Source of the DNA: Oceanobacillus rekensis | Lineage (GTDB): Bacteria > Bacillota > Bacilli > Bacillales > Amphibacillaceae | NCBI RefSeq assembly: GCF_002153375.1 | Contig: NZ_MTBQ01000008.1 | Span: 102,962 to 166,961 of the forward strand | Direction of reading: 5' to 3' | Length of the DNA stretch: 64,000 nucleotides | Part shown: positions 8,252-17,001 of the stretch, piece after piece | How positions within the stretch are numbered: the first letter of the stretch is position 1 | Layout of the letters: each line of letters starts with the position of its first letter | Notes under the pieces: generated by a model | Databases searched by the model: none | The model's input: the letters and a program-made list of their open reading frames with translations, nothing else | What the model was told of the DNA's origin: nothing | Translations under genes and position numbers: made by a program

Positions 8252-10012
8252 TTATTTTTCTTCTTCCAAGGTAAAATTCGTCATCAATAAATATAAATGA
8301 AGAATTCGGATATTATTAGTCATATTGCACTCAGCCGGATGAATAAGTCCATGCGCAATTCTATTTCTAAAATTACACCCAGTCTTTTCCACTAAAAGAA
8401 ACGATAAATATTTGTGAATTTTTTTGGGCATAGATGATTTTATATCTTTGCGTTCTAAAAATTCATTAAAAGTTTGTTCCTGTTGAACAGTACCTTTTTT
8501 AATTACTGTTGTTGCATATCCAATTCTTCCAAAAAAGTTTCTTACAAGTGCCTCGAGTTGAGGGACTAGGATATGCATTGAACTAACATAGTCATTTTCA
8601 AAAAACTTTTCGATGCCTATTTTAATTAGGGATTCACTTTCTTTGTTGATATTCCCCCAAGATCGAAGGCTGTTCATAACATGTGTTGCATTTAACCCCT
8701 TTTCAATTAACTTTTCAATCAATGGAAGCATAATTATGTTACCCACTGTTTGGATTTCCCTCATATAATTTTGATTGAAATTCATTTTATATGAGTCGTT
8801 ATCATCGATTGCCTGAAAGATTTTTTTACCATCTGATACAACTGACTTTCGAGCTAAATTAGAAAATGAAAATGAATGCATTTGATCTTTGGTATTTGTT
8901 TCTACTCGGTCAATATTTGGAATGAACATAATTTCACTACCAAAATGCATAATTGCATTTTCTAGAGATAATTGTAAAAAGGGCTGAATTGCAACCTCTA
9001 TTGCTTCTTGAGAAATATAACCGGACGAGGATATTAATTTGAACTCACCATTTGCAATCGCCAGTTCATAAGCAGTTCTAATTCTTATTTTTAAATCATC
9101 AAAATGCTCACTAAAACCAAAGTCCATATAATGCTGCAAAGCTCTTTCTAAGAATGAAGCTTTTACAAGTTCACTTTTGTGTTCTCTCCCTTGCTGGTGT
9201 TCTGCCTCCGCTTCAAAAGATGCGCCTATTACCGTTATATACTCACTTTGGTCTGATTTATTAACCTTAGACCATTCTATTAATTCTTTACATACAGACC
9301 GATGCAGATGGTGTTCTTGTGTTTCCCAATAATAACTTCGAGCTAATTCTAATTTTTCCAATACAACCTGCTGTTTAGCACTTCCAAAGGATTCACTAAG
9401 TGGACTTAATACAACATTGCGGGAAATTTTTGCTGACTCTAATACCCATCTTAAATTACTTTCCTCTAAATTTGTTAAAAATTCAAATAATAACTCATTG
9501 CAATGGCCAATCATCGTTTTATTTTTAAGCTGCAAAGAAACATAAAAAGCACGAGCTAAGTCATCTAATCCGTTTATTGGATTTGCATTAATAAAATGCA
9601 TATTAGCAGTTTGAAGCATTAAATTTACCAGTTGAGACCCAATTTGAAACTTGTTTAGTGAGCAGACACCCTGACCATATTCATAAATAAAATCTGAATA
9701 CCTGCTCTTCAAAACCACATTTGAACTTTCCGTTAACCTATGTTCAAAATACTTAATCTCTTTATCAGAAAACCGCTTATTTGAAACTAAAGTTTCATCA
9801 AACCTTGAGGTGTAATTTTTATTGATAATGGGATGATATACGTTTAAATTTAAAACTTTGATTTCTGCCACAGCCATTTTTTCAGCTTCTGAATCCTCAT
9901 ATTCTTTAGACAAGTTAACAATATCCTGGAACATATTTCCTGCATCGAATAAATATTCAAAATAATCTATTCTTTCTATCTGACTAATTTTTTCTACAAT
10001 ATTTGGATTCAT
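8252..10012 (-). CDS. DUF4209-like protein with HEPN-type R-x4-H motif
   Basis: This 586-aa, largely helical protein resembles the DUF4209 family. Its C-terminal region carries MHILVPQLEALVRNFFGRIG and then FRNRIAHGLIHP with R549 and H554. R-[N]-x3-H followed by G is the catalytic signature of HEPN ribonucleases, although DUF4209 activity is not established to my knowledge. A good site (GGGGGAGA) precedes the ATG. It is followed after 28 nt by a membrane-protein gene and sits just upstream of McrBC, inside a region rich in restriction genes. A phage- or stress-triggered RNase acting with the membrane partner is a reasonable hypothesis only. A purely structural HEPN is the main alternative. 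Confidence 0.65.
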   Translation of the reverse strand: MNPNIVEKISQIERIDYFEYLFDAGNMFQDIVNLSKEYEDSEAEKMAVAEIKVLNLNVYHPIINKNYTSRFDETLVSNKRFSDKEIKYFEHRLTESSNVVLKSRYSDFIYEYGQGVCSLNKFQIGSQLVNLMLQTANMHFINANPINGLDDLARAFYVSLQLKNKTMIGHCNELLFEFLTNLEESNLRWVLESAKISRNVVLSPLSESFGSAKQQVVLEKLELARSYYWETQEHHLHRSVCKELIEWSKVNKSDQSEYITVIGASFEAEAEHQQGREHKSELVKASFLERALQHYMDFGFSEHFDDLKIRIRTAYELAIANGEFKLISSSGYISQEAIEVAIQPFLQLSLENAIMHFGSEIMFIPNIDRVETNTKDQMHSFSFSNLARKSVVSDGKKIFQAIDDNDSYKMNFNQNYMREIQTVGNIIMLPLIEKLIEKGLNATHVMNSLRSWGNINKESESLIKIGIEKFFENDYVSSMHILVPQLEALVRNFFGRIGYATTVIKKGTVQQEQTFNEFLERKDIKSSMPKKIHKYLSFLLVEKTGCNFRNRIAHGLIHPAECNMTNNIRILHLYLLMTNFTLEEEK

Positions 10013-10162
10013 AAAATCTCCCCCTTTAATTTTAGTTCAAAATATACCACCTTTCGTTCTTGAACTGTCCTTTAGTGGAATGACATTCTATAATTATCAT
10101 ATCATTAAAGCACCAACTAACTTTTAATTCCTTCAAAAAATATTATCCGAATTTCCCATACG

Positions 10163-10228
10163 AAAATTGGTGCCTGTCCCCCACTGCTTTACCGTATTAA
10201 AGCGATGGAGGACAGGCACTTAAATTTC
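10163..10228. repeat. REP-like palindrome, copy 2
   Basis: Same arms as copy 1 (GGTGCCTGTCCCCC ... GGACAGGCACTT) with the same flanks (AAAATT on the left, AAATTTC on the right) and the same orientation. Confidence 0.9.
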
Positions 10229-10261
10229 AGACTTATTTTAAATTCCTCACTATATTTGGCC

Positions 10262-10315
10262 ATAAAAACACCCCCAAAAGTTAGTTTTCTACTCTACTTT
10301 CGGAGGTCGGTACCT
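10262..10315 (-). terminator. Rho-independent terminator after the YvrJ gene
   Basis: On the minus strand a stem of CCTCCGAAAGT paired with ACTTTTGGGGG is followed by TGTTTTT, shortly after the YvrJ stop at 10332. It closes the small-gene cluster. Confidence 0.75.
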
Positions 10316-10331
10316 CGAAGCTCTCTTTCTA

Positions 10332-10466
10332 TCATCTCATTTTTCCTGGTAACGCATGAATCGATTCAATCAATTGATTCAGCTTTCCTTCAACACGATG
10401 GAGCAAGTAAAATGTAACCGCGATTGGAAAGCCTACTTCAGTCATGAATGGTATCCAGGTTTCCAT
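10332..10466 (-). CDS. YvrJ family small protein
   Basis: This 44-aa frame opens with METWIPFMTEVGFPIAVTFY and continues LLHRVEGKLNQLIESI. The GFPIAVTFYLL hydrophobic segment followed by a short amphipathic helix is the YvrJ-family pattern. It is preceded by a perfect AAGGAGGG site 7 nt before ATG at 10466. It follows the DUF1659 and DUF2922 genes in a cluster common in Bacillaceae; its function is unknown. A hairpin (about 10489-10520) lies between it and the DUF2922 gene, and a terminator follows. Confidence 0.8.
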   Translation of the reverse strand: METWIPFMTEVGFPIAVTFYLLHRVEGKLNQLIESIHALPGKMR

Positions 10467-10547
10467 GTAAATTCCCTCCTTACCAAAACATGACCAGAGG
10501 CAAAGCCACTAGTCATGTGTTTTTTATAATGAAGCGCTCTAATTTAA

Positions 10548-10763
10548 TTAACCTAATTCAATATCTTCCACAATACGTTCAACCAAACGAGCACTCTTCT
10601 TCTCAATAAGATCACCACCAGTAGAAGTAAAAGCATTCTGTGCAATAATTTCATCCATTGCTGCATGTATCGAAGCAACATTGACAGGTTCAATAGGCTT
10701 GTCCAATGAGTAAGTAACAATTTTGCCATCTTGGTTTGTAAACTTCATTTCTAATTTTTTCAT
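10548..10763 (-). CDS. DUF2922 family protein
   Basis: This 71-aa protein (MKKLEMKFTNQDGKIVTYSL...) matches the small DUF2922 family by its N-terminal beta-hairpin LEMKFTNQDGKIVTYSLD and the VNVASIHAAMDEIIAQNAF helix. AAAGGAG precedes the ATG. It is almost always next to DUF1659 genes, as here (37 nt downstream of one). Its biochemical role is unknown. Confidence 0.85.
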   Translation of the reverse strand: MKKLEMKFTNQDGKIVTYSLDKPIEPVNVASIHAAMDEIIAQNAFTSTGGDLIEKKSARLVERIVEDIELG

Positions 10764-10800
10764 GGTTTCAACTCCTTTCTATTTAATAGATTTTAAATTA

Positions 10801-11025
10801 CTACGCCTCCCGAATATCCGTCGTGTCCTTACGGTTAATGTTGTAAAGTGGACGCTCCTGGAGTTCTACCAAAGCTGTTGCAACTGCATATAGCTGATCT
10901 GCTGTTGCATCGGTTTTTACGTTGTTGAAGCTTTTGGACTTAAAGATTGGTGATCCTGATTCGGAATCAATCCCATCTTGAAGTACCAGCTGTAATGTGG
11001 ATTTTGTGATATCTGCTACTGCCAT
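10801..11025 (-). CDS. DUF1659 family protein
   Basis: This is a 74-aa protein starting MAVADITKSTLQLVLQDG. I chose ATG at 11025 because GGGAGGTGAG lies at the right distance; an in-frame GTG nine bases earlier overlaps that site. The features are GIDSESGSPIFKSKSFNNVK and ATADQLYAVATALVELQ, typical of DUF1659. It is the first of the small-gene trio DUF1659, DUF2922, YvrJ. No function is known; repeated linkage in Firmicutes suggests that the three act together. Confidence 0.85.
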   Translation of the reverse strand: MAVADITKSTLQLVLQDGIDSESGSPIFKSKSFNNVKTDATADQLYAVATALVELQERPLYNINRKDTTDIREA

Positions 11026-11129
11026 GTTTCTCACCTCCCTTTCACAATTACAATCGTAGTGAGGTTGGATTAGGGGGTGTGAAGCAGAAAAAAATTTAAA
11101 GCACCTAACGAATAGGTGCTTTAATACAT

Positions 11130-11720
11130 CTATACAACCATATTTACTTTAAAATCATCTATATGACTTAGTAATACTTCAATTTTATTAATAACTTCTT
11201 CTTTGTTCTGGTCAGTAAGTATTTCTGGATTTTCGATGATAAGGGAATTTTTCAATCTATCACAGTTTTTTTCAATATCGTTAATATATTTCTCTACTTG
11301 CTTTTCATCAACACCTTCTTGAGTACAATTTTCCATATACTTTATAACCTTTTCAATCTCAGATTTTTCATGACTATTATCTTTTTGAAATCTATTAACC
11401 TGACGTACTATCTTTTCGATTTGACCTTGTTTTAAATCATTCTTCTTCTTTAATTCCTTCATACTATCCATTAATTTATCATTCTGAAGTTTAGTTATAT
11501 GATCTATTTTGGTTTTTCTACCTGATACAATTTTTATATTAGATGGATTTTCTATTCCCTTATCAGCTGGAAGAATTATTAATTTACCTAGATGAAAAGC
11601 CTCTGAATTAGACTGATTTAACTGAGTAAAAAGGCTTTCCAATTCAGTTTTAAAGATTTCCTTTTCATGATCAGATAATTGATCGGCTGCATCTCGCAAT
11701 CTATACTCAATTGTACCCAC
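11130..11720 (-). CDS. Hypothetical helical/coiled-coil protein
   Basis: No family is recognised. The GTG at 11720 is preferred over a TTG two codons earlier because AAGGAGG lies 9 nt upstream of it. The 196-aa product is charged and mostly helical, with a lysine/glutamate-rich coiled-coil region from about residue 75 (LQNDKLMDSMKELKKKNDL) to the end. It has no signal peptide or membrane segment. It lies upstream of the DUF1659 gene with a 104-nt gap. It has lower GC than the DnaD-like gene upstream and may be an insertion into the cluster. Confidence 0.6.
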   Translation of the reverse strand: MGTIEYRLRDAADQLSDHEKEIFKTELESLFTQLNQSNSEAFHLGKLIILPADKGIENPSNIKIVSGRKTKIDHITKLQNDKLMDSMKELKKKNDLKQGQIEKIVRQVNRFQKDNSHEKSEIEKVIKYMENCTQEGVDEKQVEKYINDIEKNCDRLKNSLIIENPEILTDQNKEEVINKIEVLLSHIDDFKVNMVV

Positions 11721-12452
11721 AAACAAGCACCTCCTTTATAAATACTTATTGATAAGGAGGATTGTCCTATACATAATTTAAAATTATTATTTTTAATGCT
11801 TAGCGTATGCTTTCCGCGTTTTGTTGGTAGGACCCCTTTTACTACTAATTGCTTGACTTCCGTTATTAGTCATACTATTATGATAATGTAGATACATGGG
11901 ACTGATTCTCCCAAGTTTCAGATTCCTGGATAATGGAAAAGCTAGTTGTGGTGAGCTAGCTTTTTTCATGTCCTTTTTTTATTTGCTCATTCGGTTCCGC
12001 AATTACTCACCCAACTCTCCGACTAATCGAAAGTACGGTTAAATCGCTTCTGAAAAAAAGGCATAAAAAAGCCGGACGTTAATGTCTGGCGGTGGTTATT
12101 ACTTGTTTTCGGAATTCCACTATTTCCATCAGTTGATTTCAAAAAAAACTATAAAAAAATCTAAATGTGCCCCTTTTTTAGAGGATAGTATTGCTGCTAT
12201 CCTCTTTAATTAACTGCTAATGCAGTTAATCTTGCTTGTAATTCCATGCTTTTTAGACTGTACCCTTTCGTATCTTCTCAAATACCTTTCAATCAATTCA
12301 TTCGTGACTGGCTTTTAAGTACGTATATATGAGGTTCATCTCTCTTCATTTGAAATATCTGAAATAGCTGTCAGGGCCCATCTTACTTCCTATTTTGAGC
12401 AAACACCACTTGCTCAAATTACTCATTTGATATCGATCACTTATACTCCGCA

Positions 12453-12519
12453 AAAATTGGTACCTGTCCCCCATCGCTTTAATACTGTAAAGCGGTGGGG
12501 GGGAGAGGCACCTGATTTC
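12453..12519. repeat. REP-like palindrome, copy 3 (diverged)
   Basis: Left arm GGTACCTGTCCCCC and right arm GGTGGGGGGGAGAGGCACCT, with the CGCTTTAA/TAAAGCG core. Its right edge abuts the broken sigma-factor fragment at 12525. Confidence 0.85.
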
Positions 12520-12524
12520 CTATA

Positions 12525-12603
12525 GCAACGAGCACTGATAAAATTCCTGATGAGAAACTCTGATGTTTAGTCTCTGTATCTGGTAATAGATTCTCTGCTC
12601 ATT
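12525..12603 (-). pseudogene. N-terminal fragment of a second sigma-factor gene
   Basis: The minus-strand translation reads NEQRIYYQIQRLN then HQEFYQCS. This aligns with NERRIYYQMQRLG ... REFYMEG at the N-terminus of the intact sigma factor at 13906-14472. No start codon with a ribosome site and no continuation are present, and the fragment ends next to a REP element. It is therefore a decayed paralogue. Confidence 0.7.
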
Positions 12604-12659
12604 TTCCCTAGATTCCAAAAGTGTTACTCTCTTCTTATCCACATATATCTCCCTTAACC

Positions 12660-12684
12660 ATCTAAAAAGCTTTGCTTTTTAGAT
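12660..12684. other. 25-nt palindrome
   Basis: The arms ATCTAAAAAGC and GCTTTTTAGAT pair perfectly around a 3-nt loop. No T-run adequate for a classical terminator follows, so function is uncertain. Confidence 0.5.
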
Positions 12685-12836
12685 AACCTCCACAACCACA
12701 ATCGAGACGACATTGCATTTGGTGGCATTAAAACAATAAAAATTTATCCCACCTAAAAATACCTCCTCTTTCAATCTCATCTCGATTGTAGCTATAGAAT
12801 TCAGTTCAATTCCAGCTTCAAAACAAACCAAACCCA

Positions 12837-13751
12837 TCACGCATTCGCATACTCCCTCAACCTCCTTGCTACCTCTGCCACCTCCTTCTCCACATTCACA
12901 TTCTTATCCTCGTTCTGCTCTCTCTTCGGTTTCACCTTGTGCTTCCCCTCCCGAAACCAATCTGGCACAATCTCCGCAGAAACCTTACCACCAGTTCGAT
13001 AACCACCTGACTTGCGTGTCGATTTCTGCTCCCGACGACGCCGATACTCCACTTCTTCCGCTCGAGCATCGTCCACATTACGAATCCCCTTCTTCACCCA
13101 AGAATCAAGGATTGCTTTTACATATCCCCAGTTCGAACTCCCACGTTCCAGTGCACGTTTCATGGCATACAAAACTAAAGCCTCACCTAGGTCATCGATC
13201 CAATGAATCATATCCTCTGCAACATAGGGGCTAACCAAACCGAAATTTTCCTGGAAAAATTGAATCGCGTCTGTTGTGTTTGTTGTATCTTTTTGTTTCG
13301 TATTGTTTAGTTTAACTAATGGGTCAGCATTTCCGCTCACATTGTGGTCCAAACTGTGGTTCATACTGTGGTCCATATTGCGGTTCATCTTGTGGTTCAC
13401 ACTGTCGTCCACACTTCCGCCCATACTACCGCTCAACTCAGGCATCTCATCATTCCCCTGAGACATCATCCCATCTAACGAAACAATCTGATATGCAGCC
13501 GCTTGATTCCCACCTCGTGACTTCACACAAATATAGCCCTTCTTCTGCAATTCCTTCCTCGCTCTTTTAAAAGTGCTTTCTGTTAAATTTGCTTTACTAC
13601 AGAGCACAGACATCGCGACCGTAATTTCCTCCTTCCAACCTGCTCGATTATTAACATGCATCAACACATGCCAAAGATTCGCTGCCGTAGCTGTCAACGG
13701 ATTCGTCTCCAATTGAGTATAAAATGCATTAACTTGTCTTATGTAATTCAT
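12837..13751 (-). CDS. DnaD-domain/winged-helix replication-type protein
   Basis: The start is taken as ATG 13751 behind AAGGGGTGG (an in-frame GTG nine bases earlier overlaps that site), giving about 304 aa. The N-terminal winged helix (NLWHVLMHVNNRAGWKEEITVAMSVLC, LTESTFKRARKELQKKGYICV) resembles the DnaD/phage replication N-domain. A low-complexity tract of NHSM/DHSM-like tetrapeptides follows (about residues 110-145, from a 12-bp repeat). The C-terminal DnaD-like domain includes FFQENFGLVSPYVAEDMIHWIDD and GSSNWGYVKAILDSWVKKGI. Such proteins load helicase on phage or plasmid DNA. No phage structural or integrase gene is nearby, so this may be a domesticated prophage relic. Confidence 0.78.
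   Translation of the reverse strand: MNYIRQVNAFYTQLETNPLTATAANLWHVLMHVNNRAGWKEEITVAMSVLCSKANLTESTFKRARKELQKKGYICVKSRGGNQAAAYQIVSLDGMMSQGNDEMPELSGSMGGSVDDSVNHKMNRNMDHSMNHSLDHNVSGNADPLVKLNNTKQKDTTNTTDAIQFFQENFGLVSPYVAEDMIHWIDDLGEALVLYAMKRALERGSSNWGYVKAILDSWVKKGIRNVDDARAEEVEYRRRREQKSTRKSGGYRTGGKVSAEIVPDWFREGKHKVKPKREQNEDKNVNVEKEVAEVARRLREYANA
13338..13433. repeat. Eight 12-bp degenerate tandem units inside the DnaD-like gene
   Basis: Units of the type CATACTGTGGTC run from 13338 to 13433 with exact 12-bp spacing. On the coding strand each unit gives four residues of the form N/D-H-S-M, so changes in copy number keep the frame. Confidence 0.8.
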
Positions 13752-13905
13752 CGATTCCACCCCTTCAAATTAATAAACGCTTTCTACTGATGCAAGGCGC
13801 TAGAAAAAGCGAAAAGAATTACCAGCATACTCCTAACAGCCTCTATAATTCTATTAACCTCTTAACAAAATTCTGGGAGTAACAGTGCACGAGCCGGGAA
13901 CAACA

Positions 13906-14472
13906 TCAGTTCATATAGGAGTTAAAAGAGCCGTCTTCACACATTTTTTTTAGTTTTTTCCTAACTTCTTTTCCCCAGCTTTTTACAGCTTCGTCGGTGG
14001 TATTTTCTTGAATGGCGATGTCCTTCACTGACATGTCTCCTAAGATGTAAAAGTATACCCACTTCCACTGATTCTCGGTTAGTCGTGATTTTAGTTGTCT
14101 CCATTGAGTCGGATCATCAAGTTGGATATCGGAGACACTCGGAAGTGGATAGGTAGTATGACTATTACGGATATAATTGCCGTCCATTAATTGTGTCTTC
14201 GATTCTTCGCGGCTTTTCTCTTCTGCTTGGAGTATTCTGTCTTTCTTTCGTAGCAAATCAATTAATCTGTTGCGGATAGTGTAGTTGAAGTAAGTTGCGA
14301 GAGGTCCTTTGTCTGGTTGATATTTCTTGTACGCAACCCACATGGCGTATAACCCTTCCATATAAAATTCCCTAGACGGATCGTAAATTCCTAATCTTTG
14401 CATCTGGTAATAGATTCTGCGCTCATTCTGCTTAAATATTTCTTCAAAACTCAGATCGTTATCCTTATTCAT
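13906..14472 (-). CDS. Small sigma-70 family RNA polymerase sigma factor
   Basis: This 188-aa protein has sigma region 2 (REFYMEGLYAMWVAYKKYQPDKGPLATYFNYTIRNRLIDLLRKK, about residues 35-80) and a C-terminal region 4-like helix-turn-helix (NQWKWVYFYILGDMSVKDIAIQENTTDEAVKSWGKEVRKKL). There is no region 1.1 or 3. A GGGAG site precedes the ATG. It heads the minus-strand group ending in the YvrJ gene and faces an XRE regulator and comK on the other strand. The target regulon is unknown. SigO/YvrI-type association with YvrJ and SigH-type competence factors are possible comparisons. A broken paralogue lies at 12525-12603. Confidence 0.8.
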   Translation of the reverse strand: MNKDNDLSFEEIFKQNERRIYYQMQRLGIYDPSREFYMEGLYAMWVAYKKYQPDKGPLATYFNYTIRNRLIDLLRKKDRILQAEEKSREESKTQLMDGNYIRNSHTTYPLPSVSDIQLDDPTQWRQLKSRLTENQWKWVYFYILGDMSVKDIAIQENTTDEAVKSWGKEVRKKLKKMCEDGSFNSYMN

Positions 14473-14699
14473 TTGTTTACTCCCTTTCCATAAGTTCCTT
14501 CATTTTCACCACTATCAAATTAGCAAGGTGATAGGTTAATCCTATATAAAAACAAAAAGGGCTGCATCCTGCCTAACTTCTCATTTCCTTGCCTAAAATA
14601 ATATTTTCTCTAGGGAAAATGAAGAAATACATAAATTAACCCCTCCTAAAAATCAACTTTCTGAGGGGGTATGTAAGTTAACTAATTTTCATAGTCAAA

Positions 14700-14723
14700 A
14701 GTGGTACGCATAAGCGTACCACT
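14700..14723. promoter_or_regulatory. Perfect inverted repeat upstream of the XRE gene
   Basis: AGTGGTACGC and GCGTACCACT are separated by ATAA. It lies between the divergent sigma-factor and XRE genes, 60 nt before the latter. It could be an operator for the XRE protein or a terminator stem; no long T-run follows. Confidence 0.45.
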
Positions 14724-14782
14724 TAAACAATTTCGATATGGTAGATTTTTCAATATAGACATATCACTGGATTGTAGGGAAA

Positions 14783-15010
14783 ATGATGGAAAAGAAGGTT
14801 AAAATAAAAATTAATGAATTAATTGCTCAACGGGGAATCTCTATCAGAGAATTATCTCGCTTAACGGATATACGTCATGCTACTTTATCTGAGTTATCCA
14901 ATCAAAAGAGGCAAAATATAAACTTTAATCATATTGAAAGAATTACCGAGGCATTGAATATAGATGACATTAGAGAGTTAATTGATCTCAAAAACGTCAA
15001 GGATGAATAA
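14783..15010 (+). CDS. XRE/Cro-type transcriptional regulator
   Basis: This 75-aa protein is a single HTH_3/Cro-CI domain: KIKINELIAQRGISIRELSRLTDIRHATLSELSNQKRQNINFNHIERITEALNI, with recognition helix around HATLSELSN. TAGGGA precedes the ATG. It is divergent from the sigma factor and followed by comK 150 nt downstream on the same strand. A perfect inverted repeat 60 nt upstream could be its own operator. No partner gene is obvious. Confidence 0.85.
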   Translation: MMEKKVKIKINELIAQRGISIRELSRLTDIRHATLSELSNQKRQNINFNHIERITEALNIDDIRELIDLKNVKDE

Positions 15011-15158
15011 TAAAATGGATCCAAATGTAGAAGCAAAATATCCTAGCAAAATCTTTCTTTTTGTCTTTCAGCCGCTATAACAATCCAAGCTAAATGAACT
15101 TCTCCTATTTCAATAGTTCTTAAAATACATCACCGTTAAGTAAAGGAGTTCTTCCCCC

Positions 15159-15656
15159 ATGAACGAATTCAAATCCGATTATATTCCTACCAGAGAAACA
15201 ATGGCCTTGTTACCATACACACCTTTAGGGGACACTAGCCTCGTAATAGAACATAACGAACAGTTCATCGTTCGGAAATCCCCTATCGAGCTAATCAAAA
15301 AGGCTTGTTTAGAAAATCACTCCACGTATGACGGAAGAAGGGATGCTGTCGTATACCAAACCGGTTACAAACGAAAGGTTCCAATTCCTATCAACCCAGG
15401 GAGTGATCTCTATTCCTTTCCAACTCATTCCACAACGGATCCACATTGCAGTTGGTTATTCTACCATAGCATTTCCAATATAAAACCAGCATCCGGATTA
15501 ACAAACCCACAACTTAGAACAATTATTACCTTTCATAATGGCAAGCAGATCCCTATAGACATTTCGTATTACACATTGAAAAAGCAAATGGGGCGTACAT
15601 TAACATGTATTTTTGTGTTTTCTTCTGAAGGCAGGGAAATGTTGATATCGAGGTAG
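15159..15656 (+). CDS. comK: Competence transcription factor ComK
   Basis: This 165-aa protein matches ComK by TMALLPYTPLGDTSLVIE near the N-terminus, the YDGRRDAVVYQTGYKRKVPIPI core and the DPHCSWLFYHSI motif. ComK binds K-boxes and activates DNA-uptake genes in B. subtilis. AAAGGAG lies 10 nt before the ATG. A- and T-tracts upstream could hold autoregulatory K-boxes, but I saw no perfect pair. The gene looks intact, with no prophage inserted (comK is a known phage attachment site in Listeria). Confidence 0.88.
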   Translation: MNEFKSDYIPTRETMALLPYTPLGDTSLVIEHNEQFIVRKSPIELIKKACLENHSTYDGRRDAVVYQTGYKRKVPIPINPGSDLYSFPTHSTTDPHCSWLFYHSISNIKPASGLTNPQLRTIITFHNGKQIPIDISYYTLKKQMGRTLTCIFVFSSEGREMLISR

Positions 15657-15849
15657 AATTGAGTATGTAAGGAGCTTTAATGAACAACGTCAATCTTGGG
15701 CTGTTTTAAAGTAGATATTAGGAAGTGCTGCGCTGTTGGATAGTGCTCTTAATATAACAAGGACCAATATGTGAAAGGTTTAATGAAGATTACCAATGAA
15801 TTGATTTGAGAATTGCACAAAAAGATTAGCCACTCCACTCTATTTAATG

Positions 15850-16034
15850 AGTGGCTTTTAATCCTAAGGTATCTTCCTGCAATGTTTTCAAAATAACCTC
15901 GATCCATTTCAAGTTCTTTAATCAAATGAAAGCATTCTTCATGAGCAAACGTGTAAAAGTCTCCTATAATTACTAGACTCTGGTTTTACTTTTTCCCGAC
16001 AACCTCCACAATGAACTTTGCCATACATATGCAT
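15850..16034 (-). pseudogene. Possible frameshifted small CxxC protein
   Basis: From ATG 16034 the minus strand reads MHMYGKVHCGGCREKVKPE. After a one-base shift it continues IIGDFYTFAHEECFHLIKEL then DRGYFENIAGRYL. A CxxC followed by HxxC-type residues suggests a small zinc-binding protein. The shift lies near an A-run (GGGAAAAAG). A terminator-like stem follows. I do not know the family. Confidence 0.35.
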
Positions 16035-16954
16035 ATTAACCAGTCTTCCTGATTTAATAAAAACTAAAGTTACTTTTAAAAGTTACTTTTCTCCCCCTAG
16101 CTATGTTCTATTTCTGTTGTATTTGTAGGAAGGGATTTATTATGGCTCTAGCTGAATCAGTGAGTGGTATTGAAAAGTTATGATAATACCCACCCTTTAC
16201 ACTTATCATATTCGACATAAAGCGGGTATATCCTCTAAATTCTTGGAGTTCCTGCGCTTTCTGAGGAATTAGATCCGATACTTATCATGCGATTATATCA
16301 ATTAGTGGTAGATGAAGATAATGAGTATTAGCCGTTACAGGAATTGACTGCATTTAGCTTTGGAAACCGACTTGAATTTCATAACTTTTTAGATAGTCTT
16401 CCAGATATAATTGGTTTGAATGATAAGACTTCTATTGTTGTTAATTATTCTAAAGCCAATATTTTTTATTTAGAGCTTACTAAATTTCTAATACCTATAA
16501 TATATTCCCAATTCCCATTCAAAAGTCTCGCTAGTATAAGTTTACATCATGCCGCCCATAAGTCCTTTTGTTTGTAACATATTTCACGACAGATAACATA
16601 AGTTGATTAACGTGCGGCATACAAACATTTTCACAGGGTACGTCTTGTAATATTTAAAACAATGGATAACTGTTTTTCACGGTATTGCGTTACTCTTTTG
16701 TTACTCTTAGATAAAGCCTACCTTTGTTGGCTAGATTTTATTTCGCACAGCCTAAACCAGTGGAAAGATTTGCTTAGACCGAATCTTTTAGGTTCTTTTA
16801 TGCCTGTATATAATTGAATAAATGGTAACTTCAACAAACATGTTCAAAAGTTTGGCTATTTTTATAATATCCCACATAGCATAATGAATGTAATTATATG
16901 TTGTGAGCTAAAGCAATTATCTTAATTTTATTAGAAAGGAATCTTTGGGAGGCT

Positions 16955-17001
16955 AATAAAGAGACAAAGCACAGCATTCGTACGTAATCTTGTGCTTTGT
17001 C
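16955..17001 (-). terminator. Terminator after the orphan S-subunit gene
   Basis: GACAAAGCACA and TGTGCTTTGTC form a perfect 11-bp stem. On the minus strand it is followed by TCTTTATTA, 35 nt after the S gene stop. Confidence 0.7.

Larger units (their letters stand above)
10013..10331. other. Gene-free stretch between the YvrJ and DUF4209 genes
   Basis: This holds the upstream region of the DUF4209 gene, REP copy 2 (10163-10228) and the terminator after the YvrJ gene (10262-10315). No additional open frame with a ribosome site was found. A plus-strand frame at 10205-10417 is antisense to YvrJ and has no site. Confidence 0.6.
11721..12836. other. 1.1-kb stretch without an intact gene
   Basis: It contains several stem-loops: AAAGCTAG/CTAGCTTT with a T-run at about 11938-11967 (plus), GCCGGAC/GTCTGGC at about 12068-12092 (minus, followed by TTTTTTA), GAGGATAG/CTATCCTC at about 12180-12204, and a 25-nt near-perfect palindrome at 12660-12684. 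It also holds REP copy 3 and a broken sigma-factor fragment (12525-12603). This looks like a degraded gene region. Confidence 0.6.

Noticed and set aside
13012..13570. Plus-strand frames rich in CGSYCGPYCGSSCG-like repeats, like a metallothionein
   Set aside because: They are antisense to the DnaD-like gene and its 12-bp repeat tract, without a ribosome site.
16344..16577. A plus-strand 77-aa frame
   Set aside because: No ribosome site, no family pattern, and it lies in a region of decayed sequence.
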